Of a DNA stretch of 64,000 nucleotides, positions 9,201 to 18,673 are shown piece after piece. How positions within the stretch are numbered: the first letter of the stretch is position 1; each line of letters begins with the position of its first letter. The translations under genes were made by a program, and so were the position numbers. Source of the stretch: Dickeya oryzae (GTDB lineage Bacteria; Pseudomonadota; Gammaproteobacteria; Enterobacterales; Enterobacteriaceae); the NCBI RefSeq assembly GCF_009372235.1, contig NZ_ML762920.1:279298-343297 (forward strand), given 5' to 3'. The notes beneath the pieces are model-generated. The model was not told the DNA's origin, did not search any database, and was given only the letters and a program-made list of their open reading frames with translations.

Positions 9201-10153
9201 GGCAAAATCTCGGTATGCGGCAAATCGAGCTTGCTTAACGCATCGGCCGTATCGCGGATTTCCCGCTCGCCGCTCATAAACACCAGAATATCGCCCGGCC
9301 CTTCGTGGCACAGCTCATCCACCGCATCCAGTATCGCCTGGAGCTGATCACGGTCGCTGTCTTGCGCTTCTTCCACCACCGGTCGATAACGCACGTCCAC
9401 CGGGTAGGTACGTCCGGACACTTCAATCACTGGCGCATTACTGAAATGGCGCGAAAAACGCTGCGGGTCGATGGTCGCCGAGGTGATTATCACCTTGAGG
9501 TCCGGGCGTTTCGGTAACAGCTGCCTGAGGTAACCGAGAATAAAATCGATATTGAGGCTGCGTTCGTGGGCCTCATCAATGATCAGCGTGTCGTACTGCA
9601 TCAGCAGCCTGTCCTGCTGAATCTCCGCCAGCAGGATACCGTCGGTCATCAACTTGACCAGCGTGTTGTCACTCACTTGATCGTTAAACCGCACCTTGTA
9701 ACCCACGGTGCTGCCCAACGGGGTTTCCAGCTCGGTGGCAATGCGGTCCGCCACGCTGCGGGCCGCCAGTCGACGCGGCTGGGTATGGCCTATCAGACCG
9801 GTCACGCCGCGCCCCAACTCCAGGCACATCTTCGGCAACTGGGTGGTTTTACCTGAACCGGTTTCCCCGGCCACGATCACCACCTGGTGATCGCGGATAG
9901 CGCTGAGGATCGCCTCACGTTTCTGGCTGACCGGCAACGCCTCGGGATAATGGATAGTCGGCAGCGACGTCCTGCGTTGTTCTACCCGCAGGCGAGCAGT
10001 ATCAATCTCCTGACCAATTTCCTGCGCAATCGCCGCCTGCGCCTGTGGATTCCCCACTTTCATCGCGCCTTGCAAACGGCGACGCAGACGTTGCCGGTCA
10101 CGTAGCATTAAGGCATCAAGTTGAGGTTCTAACGCATGGAGAGGTGATGTCAC
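6266..10153 (-). CDS. hrpA: ATP-dependent RNA helicase HrpA
   Basis: A DEAH-box helicase of 1295 residues, matching the E. coli length of 1300. Walker A is GETGSGKT (96-103) and the DEAH box is at 193-196. The HA2/OB and long HrpA-specific C-terminal regions follow. HrpA acts in mRNA processing and rescue of stalled ribosomes. The frame is open to 10318, but I chose GTG at 10151-10153 because it has AAGGA upstream and starts VTSPLHALEPQLDAL, which aligns with the E. coli N-terminus. It is divergent from azoR, as in E. coli. Confidence 0.93.
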   Translation of the reverse strand: MTSPLHALEPQLDALMLRDRQRLRRRLQGAMKVGNPQAQAAIAQEIGQEIDTARLRVEQRRTSLPTIHYPEALPVSQKREAILSAIRDHQVVIVAGETGSGKTTQLPKMCLELGRGVTGLIGHTQPRRLAARSVADRIATELETPLGSTVGYKVRFNDQVSDNTLVKLMTDGILLAEIQQDRLLMQYDTLIIDEAHERSLNIDFILGYLRQLLPKRPDLKVIITSATIDPQRFSRHFSNAPVIEVSGRTYPVDVRYRPVVEEAQDSDRDQLQAILDAVDELCHEGPGDILVFMSGEREIRDTADALSKLDLPHTEILPLYARLSSQEQNRVFQSHHGRRIVLATNVAETSLTVPGIRYVIDPGTARISRYSYRTKVQRLPIEPVSQASANQRKGRCGRVAAGICIRLYSEQDFLSRPEFTDPEILRTNLASVILQMTALGLGDIAAFPFVEAPDKRNIQDGVRLLEELGAIHTSDDGRYRLTPQGRQLAQLPVDPRLARMVLEARQTSCVREAMIITAALSIQDPRERPVEKKQAAEEKHRRFADKESDFLAFVNLWDYLQEQQKALSSSQFRKLCRSDYLNYLRVREWQDIYTQLRQVVKELGFPVNSEPADYRSLHCALLTGLLSHIGQKDVDKQEFSGARNTRFAIFPGSGLFKKPPKWTMVAELVETSRLWGRIAARIEPEWVEPLAQHLIKRSYSDPHWEKAQGAVMAQEKVTLYGLPLVAARKVNYGAIDPVVSRELFIRHALVEGDWQTSHGFFRANQQLRQEVEELENKSRRRDILVDDETLFAFYDQRVPQDVVSSRHFDSWWKQAAKANPELLNFEKAMLIKDGAERVSALDYPNHWQQGELRLRLTYQFEPGADADGVTVHIPLPVLNQVKEDGFEWQIPGLRRDLVVALIKSLPKPIRRNFVPAPNYAQAFLARVTPLEKGLLEALERELRLMTGVTVDREAWQWDQVPDHLKITFRVVDEKNRTLREGKQLRALKDQLQEKVQQTLSAVADDGIEQRDLHIWSFGDLPERYEQKRGGYAVKAYPALVDEKDSVAIRLFDSPHQQQQMMWRGQRRLLLLNIPSPIKYLHEKLPNKAKLGLYFNPYGKVLELIDDCIACGVDKLMEQAGGPVWQEAAFRQLHERVRAELNDTVVDIARQVEQILTTVFNINKRLKGRVDMALALALSDIKSQLGGLVFRGFVTDNGYKRLPDVLRYLQAIERRLDKLAQDVHRDRAQMLKVEQVQQAWQQWLNKLPPERRDDDDVKAIRWMLEELRVSYFAQQLGTPYPISDKRIMQAMDQIDG

Positions 10154-11144
<991 letters not shown>

Positions 11145-11238
11145 TTCTCCCCGTCCGTCTTCACGTTGCCGGTGCGTTGGCTGGCCTGCAACCTGAATGA
11201 TTTGGGGTGTATAACGCGTTAATTACCCTCATACTCGC

Positions 11239-11285
11239 CGCCGTGTTGCCTGATTACTCCTTTTTATGGCACACGGCGTTTTTTT
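11239..11285 (+). terminator. Rho-independent terminator of azoR
   Basis: CGCCGTGT pairs with ACACGGCG, extended by GCC/GGC with one bulge, and is followed by seven T residues (11279-11285). Confidence 0.8.
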
Positions 11286-11300
11286 ATGACTTGCCGATAA

Positions 11301-11373
11301 CGACTACCCGTCTATAACTGCTATTTGTCTATAACTGCTATCCATCTATAACGACTACTCGTCTATAACGACG
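11301..11373. repeat. 17-bp tandem repeat overlapping the end of ynbE
   Basis: Four contiguous 17-bp units begin at 11301, 11318, 11335 and 11352, all ending TCTATAA, and five bases of a fifth follow. Units resemble CGACTACCCGTCTATAA. The ynbE stop codon (11355-11357, minus strand) lies in the last full unit, so the array starts within the coding end and continues past the stop. Confidence 0.92.
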
Positions 11374-11588
11374 CCTTTACTACCCTGATTTTTCTTTATC
11401 TGCTCACCGGCCCGGTTACCGGCGCTATCGAGCAGTTGTGCCGTTTCTTTATCCGTGTGAATACGAATGTCGTGCTCAATATGCACGTTCATGTTGATGG
11501 TAATCGGCTCCTTTGGCGCCGCCACCTCAATGCGCGGGGTGCAGCCGGTTAGCAACACGGCCGTTATCGCGACACAGGCTGTTCTCAT
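11355..11588 (-). CDS. ynbE: YnbE family outer-membrane lipoprotein
   Basis: A 77-residue lipoprotein: signal peptide with lipobox LLTGC (Cys16), then CTPRIEVAAPKEPITINMNV, the diagnostic YnbE core. In E. coli YnbE pairs with YdbH to form an inner-to-outer membrane bridge involved in phospholipid transport. It starts 39 bases after ydbH and is probably cotranscribed. It is longer than E. coli YnbE (about 61 residues): the last residues (VVIDE) are encoded by a 17-bp tandem repeat. The third gene of the E. coli operon, ydbL, is absent. Confidence 0.88.
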   Translation of the reverse strand: MRTACVAITAVLLTGCTPRIEVAAPKEPITINMNVHIEHDIRIHTDKETAQLLDSAGNRAGEQIKKNQGSKGVVIDE

Positions 11589-11627
11589 CTCGTCCTCTTA
11601 CCACTCATCATCAATGACTCGGCAATT

Positions 11628-14231
11628 TTACTCAGCGACCTGTTGTTCCAGTGCTGCCTTCAGGTTGTCGCCAAAACGCAGGCTGCGCCATAACTGGAAG
11701 ATATTTTCCTGCTGGCGATAATTGAGCACAATGTCACGCCGTGACAGGTCATCCATCACGCTTTGCCCCGTAATACGCGACGCCAGCGACAACTCGCCGT
11801 TCTGACTGATATCGACCGTCACCCAGGAGCGCCCCACTTCCAGATAGCGCAACCAGGCTACAGCCGTCGCATTGGCGACACTGTTTCGTGCCAGTTGGTC
11901 CGCCAGTTGCGAGTCCAGCGCTATGGTCAATGGCGTATCATTGGTGAATTTGCCGTCTTTGACCAGCATCGACGGGTGGCTGAAGTTCAGCGGGAGTACG
12001 CCACTTACCCGGCCAGACATCGATAGCTTCTTCACCTTCAGGCCACTCACCAGTTCACCAATATCAATCCCTTGTAGCCGTAATATCGCCGAATCATGCG
12101 CAGGCAGGCGCAACGGCGATAGCGACAGGTGCCCTTCCAGCACATCCAGGTCCAGTTGCGCCAGCGTAAACGGGTGACGCTCACTGTAAGGATAATGGCC
12201 GTACAGTTGTATATCGATATTCTGCATCGGGAACAGGCTATCAAGCCGGTTAATGCGTAACGCCACCGGACGGGAAATGCCCAACTGCCAGCGATGATTT
12301 TCGAAGCGATACGGCAGCACAAAGTTCACCCCGCTGACTTCGCCATCCTCCAGCCAGGCGCTGGCGTTTTTCACCACCCAATGCCCCCCGGCGCGGAATC
12401 CCTGCCCACGAGCGGCGGAAAATGCCGCCTGTGCGTAAAACTGCCCGGTACGAATCGCCAGTTGCCAACGTGGCGGTAACAATGTCTGGAATACCCGCAA
12501 CGGCTGCGGCGCCCACCACCCGTTACCACGCAGCCGTTGTCCGTCCCAGCGGCCGTTAAGTCGAATAGGACCAACCGCCTGCGCCTGCAACAGACCATTC
12601 CATTGGAAATCCTGCAAATTGCGGCCATGAATATCCAGCGCCAGCTCGGTGGCTGGCAGCGTGCCAGCGCCGTGAAAATTCACCTGCTTCGCCGCCAGTT
12701 TCAGCGCGCCGCGCAGCGTGCCCGTCGTGGGGTCGCGTCGCCAGCGCAGGGGTTCTGTCAGCGTCAACCTCGGCTGCTCTACCGTCACCACGCCGTACCG
12801 CAGTTGGTTAAGTCCGCTGGACAACGACTCGACGTCAATCTCATTGTTCTGCCAGCGCCCCTGACCTGCGATATCCCATCGGCCTTGCAACGGCGGCAAC
12901 TCACCCTCCCCCCAATAACGCCAGCGCCAGTCACCGCTGTCTGGCCAAAACTGCTGCGCCTTACCGTCAAGGTGCAAGCGAAAGCGCCCCCAGTACCGGT
13001 CGCGTACGTTGACAATCGCCTGTAACCTGCCGCTCACACCTTGCCGGGTCACCTGGATTCCCGCCAGCGGCCAGCGCGCTTCCTCCAGTTCGACGTCCGG
13101 GCGTGGCGTTCCCCAGGCCCGTAACAGCGCGCCCGGTAGCAACGCCACGGTAGGATCAAGCACCGCTCCTTTCACGCTGCCCGGCAATGACGCGAAAATG
13201 GACACATCAGGTAAATTCACTTGCCCGGTAAACTGGAAGCGCATATCGCTGTCAGCCATCCCCAGTAAACCGGGCCCCAACGACAGCACGGCGTTAGCGC
13301 GGCCATGATGTCCCTGGGTCAGGATATTGAGGCGTGCTTCCAGCCGCAGTGGGTCGCGCGGTTGCAACAGATCGTACAATGTCAGCGAAACGCCGCCGGT
13401 CAGCGGCTGGCTGGCATACGGCCAGCGCCAGCGCCCGTCCTGAATACGCAGGTTGCCATCGATTATCCGCCACGGCAGCGTCAGCAGCGGTTCGTCCATT
13501 GACGCTACACTGACCGTCAACTCGCCCTGATTCCCCTGCCAGCGCAACACCGCACTGGCCGGTTCCGGTAACCGTAATGGTAACCCGACGCCTTGCACCT
13601 CCCCCCGTTGCGGCAGGCGGTTAAGCGTTGGTGCCAGGTGCATCGCCCCGTTGATTTGTAGCGGTGTTTCTTGCGGTGCCGTGCGCATCAGGCCTTGATG
13701 TAACGTCAGTTCAGCACCACGCAGTTCGGCCTGCACCTGTAGCTGGTCGCTCTGGATACGGAGTTGCTGGCGCGATGTGTTGGTAGACAGGTGCAGACTG
13801 CCCGCATCGGGCAGCCAGGGGGTGAGTGCAACGTGGTGCAAAATCAATTCGGTTTCCGGCAACCACTGTTGCCACTGCGTTAATTGAGGTGCCGTCATCG
13901 AGGAAGAGGCTGGCCATTGCCGCAAACAATCCGCATCCAGCGTCAAGGCTTGCGCCTCCAAATGCCAGCGCCCTTGCCGGTAACGCACCAGCAAGCCTGA
14001 TAGCGTCGCTGGCCGACACGATGCCAGACGCAGTTGTACATCGGGCAGCCAGAATCCCCCCTGACGCCAGCCGGGCGTGTCACTCAACGCCACCGTCACA
14101 CCGACAGGCAAATAAGGCTGCACTACCACGGGTAACCAGCGCGGCATCATCAGGCAGGCGATGATTCCCCCCAATGTCAGTGCCACGACCAGCAGGGCCA
14201 GCCATCGGGTACAGCGTATAAACGTCAGCAT
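11628..14231 (-). CDS. ydbH: AsmA-like intermembrane phospholipid transport protein YdbH
   Basis: An 867-residue protein with one N-terminal transmembrane helix (about residues 9-31). A long beta-strand-rich region follows, typical of AsmA/TamB/YdbH bridge proteins, which form a hydrophobic groove across the periplasm. The C-terminal part ends in a DUF748/YdbH-type segment. It lies upstream of ynbE in the same operon, which fixes the identity. E. coli YdbH is about 879 residues. No frameshift or truncation seen. Confidence 0.88.
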   Translation of the reverse strand: MLTFIRCTRWLALLVVALTLGGIIACLMMPRWLPVVVQPYLPVGVTVALSDTPGWRQGGFWLPDVQLRLASCRPATLSGLLVRYRQGRWHLEAQALTLDADCLRQWPASSSMTAPQLTQWQQWLPETELILHHVALTPWLPDAGSLHLSTNTSRQQLRIQSDQLQVQAELRGAELTLHQGLMRTAPQETPLQINGAMHLAPTLNRLPQRGEVQGVGLPLRLPEPASAVLRWQGNQGELTVSVASMDEPLLTLPWRIIDGNLRIQDGRWRWPYASQPLTGGVSLTLYDLLQPRDPLRLEARLNILTQGHHGRANAVLSLGPGLLGMADSDMRFQFTGQVNLPDVSIFASLPGSVKGAVLDPTVALLPGALLRAWGTPRPDVELEEARWPLAGIQVTRQGVSGRLQAIVNVRDRYWGRFRLHLDGKAQQFWPDSGDWRWRYWGEGELPPLQGRWDIAGQGRWQNNEIDVESLSSGLNQLRYGVVTVEQPRLTLTEPLRWRRDPTTGTLRGALKLAAKQVNFHGAGTLPATELALDIHGRNLQDFQWNGLLQAQAVGPIRLNGRWDGQRLRGNGWWAPQPLRVFQTLLPPRWQLAIRTGQFYAQAAFSAARGQGFRAGGHWVVKNASAWLEDGEVSGVNFVLPYRFENHRWQLGISRPVALRINRLDSLFPMQNIDIQLYGHYPYSERHPFTLAQLDLDVLEGHLSLSPLRLPAHDSAILRLQGIDIGELVSGLKVKKLSMSGRVSGVLPLNFSHPSMLVKDGKFTNDTPLTIALDSQLADQLARNSVANATAVAWLRYLEVGRSWVTVDISQNGELSLASRITGQSVMDDLSRRDIVLNYRQQENIFQLWRSLRFGDNLKAALEQQVAE

Positions 14232-14535
14232 GGATTATGTTTCAGGGTGTTCTCGTTATCATCATTTTTGTCATTCAGTGCGAATTGTTACGACCAATGC
14301 GCTAAATATCACCATTCAGCTCACATTACCCAGCAAAATCCATACATCACAATTACCTGATCATGATAAAATTTTCACATAAGCGCAGTATCTGACTACA
14401 CTCCGCCTTGATGGCAGTCACGGTGCCGCCCCCGTACACCGCGTCCCAGCCTGGATTATCAACCCATTAGCATTGTTGTTTATTTAGACAATATGGACTC
14501 GTTTTACCCTTCAATATCGCAAAAAGGGATGCTTC
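14232..14535. other. Intergenic region between divergent ydbH and aer
   Basis: A 304-base AT-richer gap that must carry promoters for both genes. I looked for a flagellar sigma-28 promoter before aer and found no convincing one. No additional gene or repeat is apparent. Confidence 0.5.
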
Positions 14536-16089
14536 ATGCGTAAAAATTACCCGGTAAGCCAACGTCAGTATCCGCTGGATGCCAACACCAAACTGATGTC
14601 GGTCACCACCCCTGACAGCCTCATTACTTACGCCAACGCCGATTTCATCAAAGTCAGCGGCTATGAGACGGAAGAGCTGATGGAGCAACCGCATAATATT
14701 ATCCGCCATCCAGATATGCCACCGTCGGCCTTCGCGGACATGTGGAATACGCTAAAAGCCGGAAAAATCTGGACTGGTGTGGTCAAAAACCGTCGCAAGA
14801 ACGGTGATCACTATTGGGTTCGTTCCAGCACGACACCGCTAAAACGCGATGGCAAGCTGGTCGGTTATATGTCGGTACGCACTGCCGCCACCACAGACGA
14901 AATCAGCCAGGCGGAAGCACTCTATGCTCAGGTGAATCAGGGTACCCTGAAAAACCGCACTTTTCATCACGGTTTGGTGGTGTATACCGGTCCGCTAAAA
15001 TGGTTGAGCATGTTCAAAACCATGCCGCTGCGCTGGCGCATTCGCAGCTATTTTGGGCTGTTGGGGTTAATACCGCTGGCTATCGCGTTCGCACTGCTGC
15101 CAAAAACGGCGTTGGTATGGGGCGTGTTTGCCGCCTTGATCGCCTGCGCCTGCCTGTTCTGTGAGCTACTGGTGCAACATATCGCTAAACCGACGGAACT
15201 GATCCTCGAGCAAGCGATGCGTTCTGCATCTGGCCAGGCCAACAGCCTGACCCAGCTTAACCGTGCTGATGAAATAGGCATGTTGATGCGCGCCGTCAAT
15301 CAATCCGGCATGAACTTCCGCACCTTTGTCGATGACGTCAACGTCAACCTGCATGAACTCAAAACCGCATGTAGTGAAATCGCGCAAGGTAACCACATTC
15401 TGGCCGAGTGCTGCGAGAAAACCGAAGAGAGCCTGCAACAGACCGCCGCCTCGGTCGAACAGCTTACCGCGACCATCAAGAGCAACGCCGACGCGTCGTT
15501 ACGCGCTTCGCAATATGCGCAGGACGTTAATCAGGTCGTCAATGTCGGTGAGCAAGCCGTTTCGGAGGTTGCCAGTACGATGGATGCGATCACCCGCGCC
15601 AGCGAACGCATCACCGATATCATCAGCGTGTTGGATAATCTGGCATTCCAGACCAATATTCTGGCGGTCAACGCTGCCGTAGAAGCCGCCCATGCCGGGG
15701 AGCAAGGTAAGAGTTTCGCGGTGGTCGCCAGTGAGGTCCGTTCGCTGGCGCAGCGCAGCGCCTCCTCCGCCAAGGACATCGCGGCATTGATCGACAATAC
15801 GCTCTCCAGCATCCGCGCCGGTGACCAGCAAGTGGCCCACACCAACCGCTCGATGAACAACATTTTGGTCAAAGTGCAGGAAGTGACGCACTTGATGAAC
15901 GACATCAGCCTGGCCACCAAAGAACAGTCTCAAGGGCTGCAGCAGATCAATGACGCGGTCAACCGCATTGACGAATTGACCCATCAGAATACCGCACTGG
16001 CGAGCCAGTCCAACTCCGCCACCGGGCACCTGCAGCAGCAGATCGCCAGCATGGCGCAAGCCATCTCGGTATTCGGTGCCTCGAAGTAA
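14536..16089 (+). CDS. aer: Aerotaxis receptor Aer (PAS-containing chemoreceptor)
   Basis: A 517-residue receptor. The N-terminal PAS domain (about 10-120) has the Aer-like sequence [19 protein letters not shown] and the FAD-type motif [16 protein letters not shown]. An F1 linker, a hydrophobic hairpin (about 170-215) and a HAMP-like region follow. The signalling domain's tip is [31 protein letters not shown] in two adjacent pieces (about 370-400). It should sense redox or oxygen through FAD and signal to CheA/CheW. No NWETF-type tail. E. coli Aer has 506 residues. Confidence 0.9.
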   Translation: MRKNYPVSQRQYPLDANTKLMSVTTPDSLITYANADFIKVSGYETEELMEQPHNIIRHPDMPPSAFADMWNTLKAGKIWTGVVKNRRKNGDHYWVRSSTTPLKRDGKLVGYMSVRTAATTDEISQAEALYAQVNQGTLKNRTFHHGLVVYTGPLKWLSMFKTMPLRWRIRSYFGLLGLIPLAIAFALLPKTALVWGVFAALIACACLFCELLVQHIAKPTELILEQAMRSASGQANSLTQLNRADEIGMLMRAVNQSGMNFRTFVDDVNVNLHELKTACSEIAQGNHILAECCEKTEESLQQTAASVEQLTATIKSNADASLRASQYAQDVNQVVNVGEQAVSEVASTMDAITRASERITDIISVLDNLAFQTNILAVNAAVEAAHAGEQGKSFAVVASEVRSLAQRSASSAKDIAALIDNTLSSIRAGDQQVAHTNRSMNNILVKVQEVTHLMNDISLATKEQSQGLQQINDAVNRIDELTHQNTALASQSNSATGHLQQQIASMAQAISVFGASK

Positions 16090-16109
16090 GTCACGCCATC
16101 TTTGTCATA

Positions 16110-16147
16110 CAGGAGGGGAAATTCCCCCTCCTGTCTTGTTTTTTCAA
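16110..16147 (+). terminator. Rho-independent terminator of aer
   Basis: AGGAGGGG pairs with CCCCTCCT around an AT-rich loop, followed by GTCTTGTTTTTT. Confidence 0.8.
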
Positions 16148-16310
16148 CAGTACCGCCGCCCTGACGCTTTCATTGCGTTACCATGATGAAGGTAACGATT
16201 TTGTCTGTTTATGGTTTTCTGCTAGCTTATTCTGGTTGCCATCATCACGTCAGGTGATAAAACCACCGATGACCGATGCGCAACCGACAATACCCTGTGG
16301 AGAGATCATC

Positions 16311-17303
16311 ATGAAGCTGGCGATTTACAGCACCAAACAATATGACCGCAAATACCTGGAACAGGTAAACCAACAGTTCGGGTATGAGCTGGAGTTTTTC
16401 GATTTCATGCTGAGCACGCGCACCGTCAAAATGGCGGCGGGATGCGATGCGGTTTGTATCTTCGTCAATGATGAAGCCGGGCGTGAGGTGCTGACGGAGC
16501 TGGCGAATACCGGCATCAACATCCTGGCGTTACGCTGCGCCGGTTTTAATAACGTCGACCTGGAAGCGGCCCGCGAACTGGGCATTCGGGTCGTGCGTGT
16601 ACCGGCCTACTCACCGGAAGCGGTCGCAGAGCATGCGGTAGGCATGATGATGAGTCTCAACCGCCGCATTCATCGTGCCTATCAGCGCACCCGCGATGCC
16701 AATTTCTCACTGGAAGGGTTAATTGGCTTCAACATGTACCAGCGCACCGCCGGGATTATCGGCACCGGAAAAATCGGTATCGCCACCCTGCGTATCCTTA
16801 AAGGATTCGGCATGACGCTGCTGGCGCACGACCCTTACCCGAATCCACTCGCCCTGGAACTGGGCGCAGAGTATGTCGACCTCGATACCCTGTATGCCCG
16901 CTCAGACGTGATTTCACTGCACTGCCCGCTGACACCGGAAAACCATCACCTGCTCGACCAGAATGCGTTTGCACGCATGAAGAACGGCGTGATGATCATC
17001 AACACCAGCCGGGGCGGATTGATTGACTCTCAAGCCGCCATCGACGCGCTCAAACAACAGAAAATCGGCTCGCTCGGCATGGATGTGTATGAAAACGAGC
17101 GTGACTTGTTTTTTACCGACAAATCCAACGACGTGATTCAGGATGACGTGTTCCGTCGGCTTTCGGCCTGCCACAATGTGCTGTTCACCGGTCATCAGGC
17201 CTTTTTGACAGAAGAAGCATTGACCAGCATCGCCGACACCACCTTGCACAACATCCAACAGCTTAGCGAAGGCGTACCCTGCCCCAACCAGGTCAACGCC
17301 TGA
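16311..17303 (+). CDS. ldhA: Fermentative D-lactate dehydrogenase LdhA
   Basis: A 330-residue NAD-dependent D-2-hydroxyacid dehydrogenase (E. coli LdhA, 329). The Rossmann motif GTGKIG is at 151-156. The catalytic residues are Arg234 (TSRGG), Glu263 (YENERD) and His295 (TGHQAF). It converts pyruvate to D-lactate during fermentation. ATG 16311 is chosen because it gives MKLAIYSTKQYD and follows GTGGAGAG; the open frame upstream is not supported. E. coli has hslJ next to ldhA; here hslJ is missing and the DUF333 gene follows directly, convergent. Confidence 0.95.
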   Translation: MKLAIYSTKQYDRKYLEQVNQQFGYELEFFDFMLSTRTVKMAAGCDAVCIFVNDEAGREVLTELANTGINILALRCAGFNNVDLEAARELGIRVVRVPAYSPEAVAEHAVGMMMSLNRRIHRAYQRTRDANFSLEGLIGFNMYQRTAGIIGTGKIGIATLRILKGFGMTLLAHDPYPNPLALELGAEYVDLDTLYARSDVISLHCPLTPENHHLLDQNAFARMKNGVMIINTSRGGLIDSQAAIDALKQQKIGSLGMDVYENERDLFFTDKSNDVIQDDVFRRLSACHNVLFTGHQAFLTEEALTSIADTTLHNIQQLSEGVPCPNQVNA

Positions 17304-17333
17304 TCACACGGCCGGTGGCGTCTGCCGCCGGTT

Positions 17334-17379
17334 TGCTTACCTCTTACTGCTTACCTGCTTACCTGCTTACCTGCTTACC
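17334..17379 (+). repeat. 8-bp tandem repeat after ldhA
   Basis: TGCTTACC occurs once at 17334, then after a degenerate unit four more times in tandem from 17348 to 17379. It lies 30 bases past the ldhA stop, in the convergent gap. Confidence 0.85.
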
Positions 17380-17399
17380 TGCCGAATGACTCGCCGGGA

Positions 17400-17690
17400 T
17401 CACCCCGCCGGGCAATGACCATTCATCAATGAGGTTTCGTCGCAGCGCTTACCATTCGCCAACAGGCACGTACCGATGCTGGCCCCACTCAACTGGCGCG
17501 AAACGCCCATGCGCCCACCGGCCAGCGTACAATTCACCGCGGCCGGGCTCTCCTGCCCTTGCCAGGCAGCCCGTTGCGGCGCGACCGACTCCTGCATTTG
17601 CGCCGATTCAGATTGTCCGCCACTACATCCGCTACTGCAGACCACCAGCATCAGCGCCGTGCCCGCCACCAGCCATTGCGGCATCATCAT
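17400..17690 (-). CDS. DUF333-family lipoprotein, YdbJ-like
   Basis: The chosen start (first of three ATG codons at 17688-17690) gives 96 residues. A signal peptide ends in the lipobox SSGC, so it is a predicted lipoprotein. A C-terminal DUF333 domain follows (SPAAVNC..AGG....GTCLLANGKRCDE..L..GHCP) with four conserved cysteines that probably form disulfides. E. coli ydbJ, a DUF333 lipoprotein, lies two genes from ldhA, so orthology is plausible. An in-frame upstream extension to 17771 is encoded by the 18-bp repeat region and is rejected. Function unknown. Confidence 0.75.
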   Translation of the reverse strand: MMMPQWLVAGTALMLVVCSSGCSGGQSESAQMQESVAPQRAAWQGQESPAAVNCTLAGGRMGVSRQLSGASIGTCLLANGKRCDETSLMNGHCPAG

Positions 17691-17711
17691 ATTCTTGTCG
17701 ACTCCTATTTC

Positions 17712-17760
17712 GTGAATGTGAGAAAGATCGTGAGTGTGAGAAAGCCTGCATGTGAGAAGC
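17712..17760. repeat. 18-bp tandem repeat upstream of the DUF333 gene
   Basis: Units GTGAATGTGAGAAAGATC (17712-17729) and GTGAGTGTGAGAAAGCCT (17730-17747) match at most positions, and a third, degenerate copy follows to about 17760. It lies just upstream of the DUF333 start, where promoter elements would be expected. Confidence 0.8.
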
Positions 17761-17927
17761 AATCGGTCCATTTTATCGCTAAATAGCGGAATACGGCATA
17801 GTCCTATTTACTTCTCTTTTCGAATGTTTCTCATGGCGTAAAAAATCACCGTTTAGCCCCCATTTCACCTCTCATGTTTTTACTCACGGTAAGTAACAAA
17901 ACAATTATTGTCAGGGGGATAAATTAT

Positions 17928-18511
17928 ATGTCCTTATTCAGGATGAACTGGACCAGTTGACCACCGCCATGGCCGGAATGACCGAACGGTTGCGTCAGAT
18001 GATCGGCAACATCCGTGACAGCGTGAGCAACGTAGCAGCCTCTGCCGCACAAATCGCCCACGGCAACCATGAACTGTCGTCGCCTACCGAGCAACAATCC
18101 ACCTCTGTCGTCCAGACCGCCGCCAGCATGGAACAACTGACCTCAACGGTAAAAAACAACGCCGACAACGCCGCCGCGTCGAGTGAACAGCGCCGTGGAA
18201 TCGAGCAGATCGCCAGTGCCGTGAATGAACTCGATGTCACCACCCAGCAAAGCGCCTCGCTGGTTACAGCATCCGCGTCCTCCGCCAGCTCGCTGGAGGA
18301 ACAATCCGTACGGTTGGAAACACTGGTGAGCCATTTCCGGCTAACGCAGGATAATCAACGGTTAGAGAATCGACGTTTAGATTATAAACAGGTAGGGAAT
18401 AAACCGTTAGATAGACAGCCGTTATTGCCCCGTACCACGTTGGCTGCCAGCGCCCGCAATCCGTTATCCATATCGAGTCAGGCTACATTGCGTCAGGCCA
18501 CACTGTCGTGA
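17928..18511 (+). pseudogene. Decayed methyl-accepting chemotaxis protein
   Basis: AGGGGG precedes ATG 17928, whose frame (MSLFRMNWTS) stops after ten codons. The adjacent frame reads into LIQDELDQLTTAMAGM, the end of a HAMP domain, followed by receptor signalling-domain sequence. So the sensor domain, both membrane helices and most of HAMP appear lost by an out-of-frame deletion. A second deletion joins NNADNAAAS directly to SEQRRGIEQIASAVNEL, removing the hairpin tip (FQTNIL...AGEQG) needed to bind CheA/CheW. The C-terminus ends in degenerate 5-residue repeats. I call it a pseudogene. Confidence 0.85.
18347..18436 (+). repeat. Degenerate 15-bp (5-residue) repeat in the chemoreceptor tail
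   Basis: The pseudogene tail reads RLENR-RLDYK-QVGNK-PLDRQ-PLLPR, five related 15-bp units. It replaces the linker and pentapeptide end normally found in such receptors. Confidence 0.6.
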
Positions 18512-18590
18512 AACCACAACAGTCGCCAGAACCAGCAGGACTGGGAAAGCTTCTGAGTCAGCCTGTTTGTCAACAGCACTGCTGAGCAAT

Positions 18591-18616
18591 AAAAAAACCG
18601 GCAAGAACGCCGGTTT
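18591..18616 (-). terminator. Rho-independent terminator of the lipoprotein gene
   Basis: Read on the minus strand, AAACCGGC-GTTCTT-GCCGGTTT runs into seven T residues. It lies 58 bases after the lipoprotein stop codon. Confidence 0.85.
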
Positions 18617-18673
18617 GATCAGGAAAGCCATGATGCATCATCGCGGCATCATGCCGTTACCCTGGTTTGCAGG

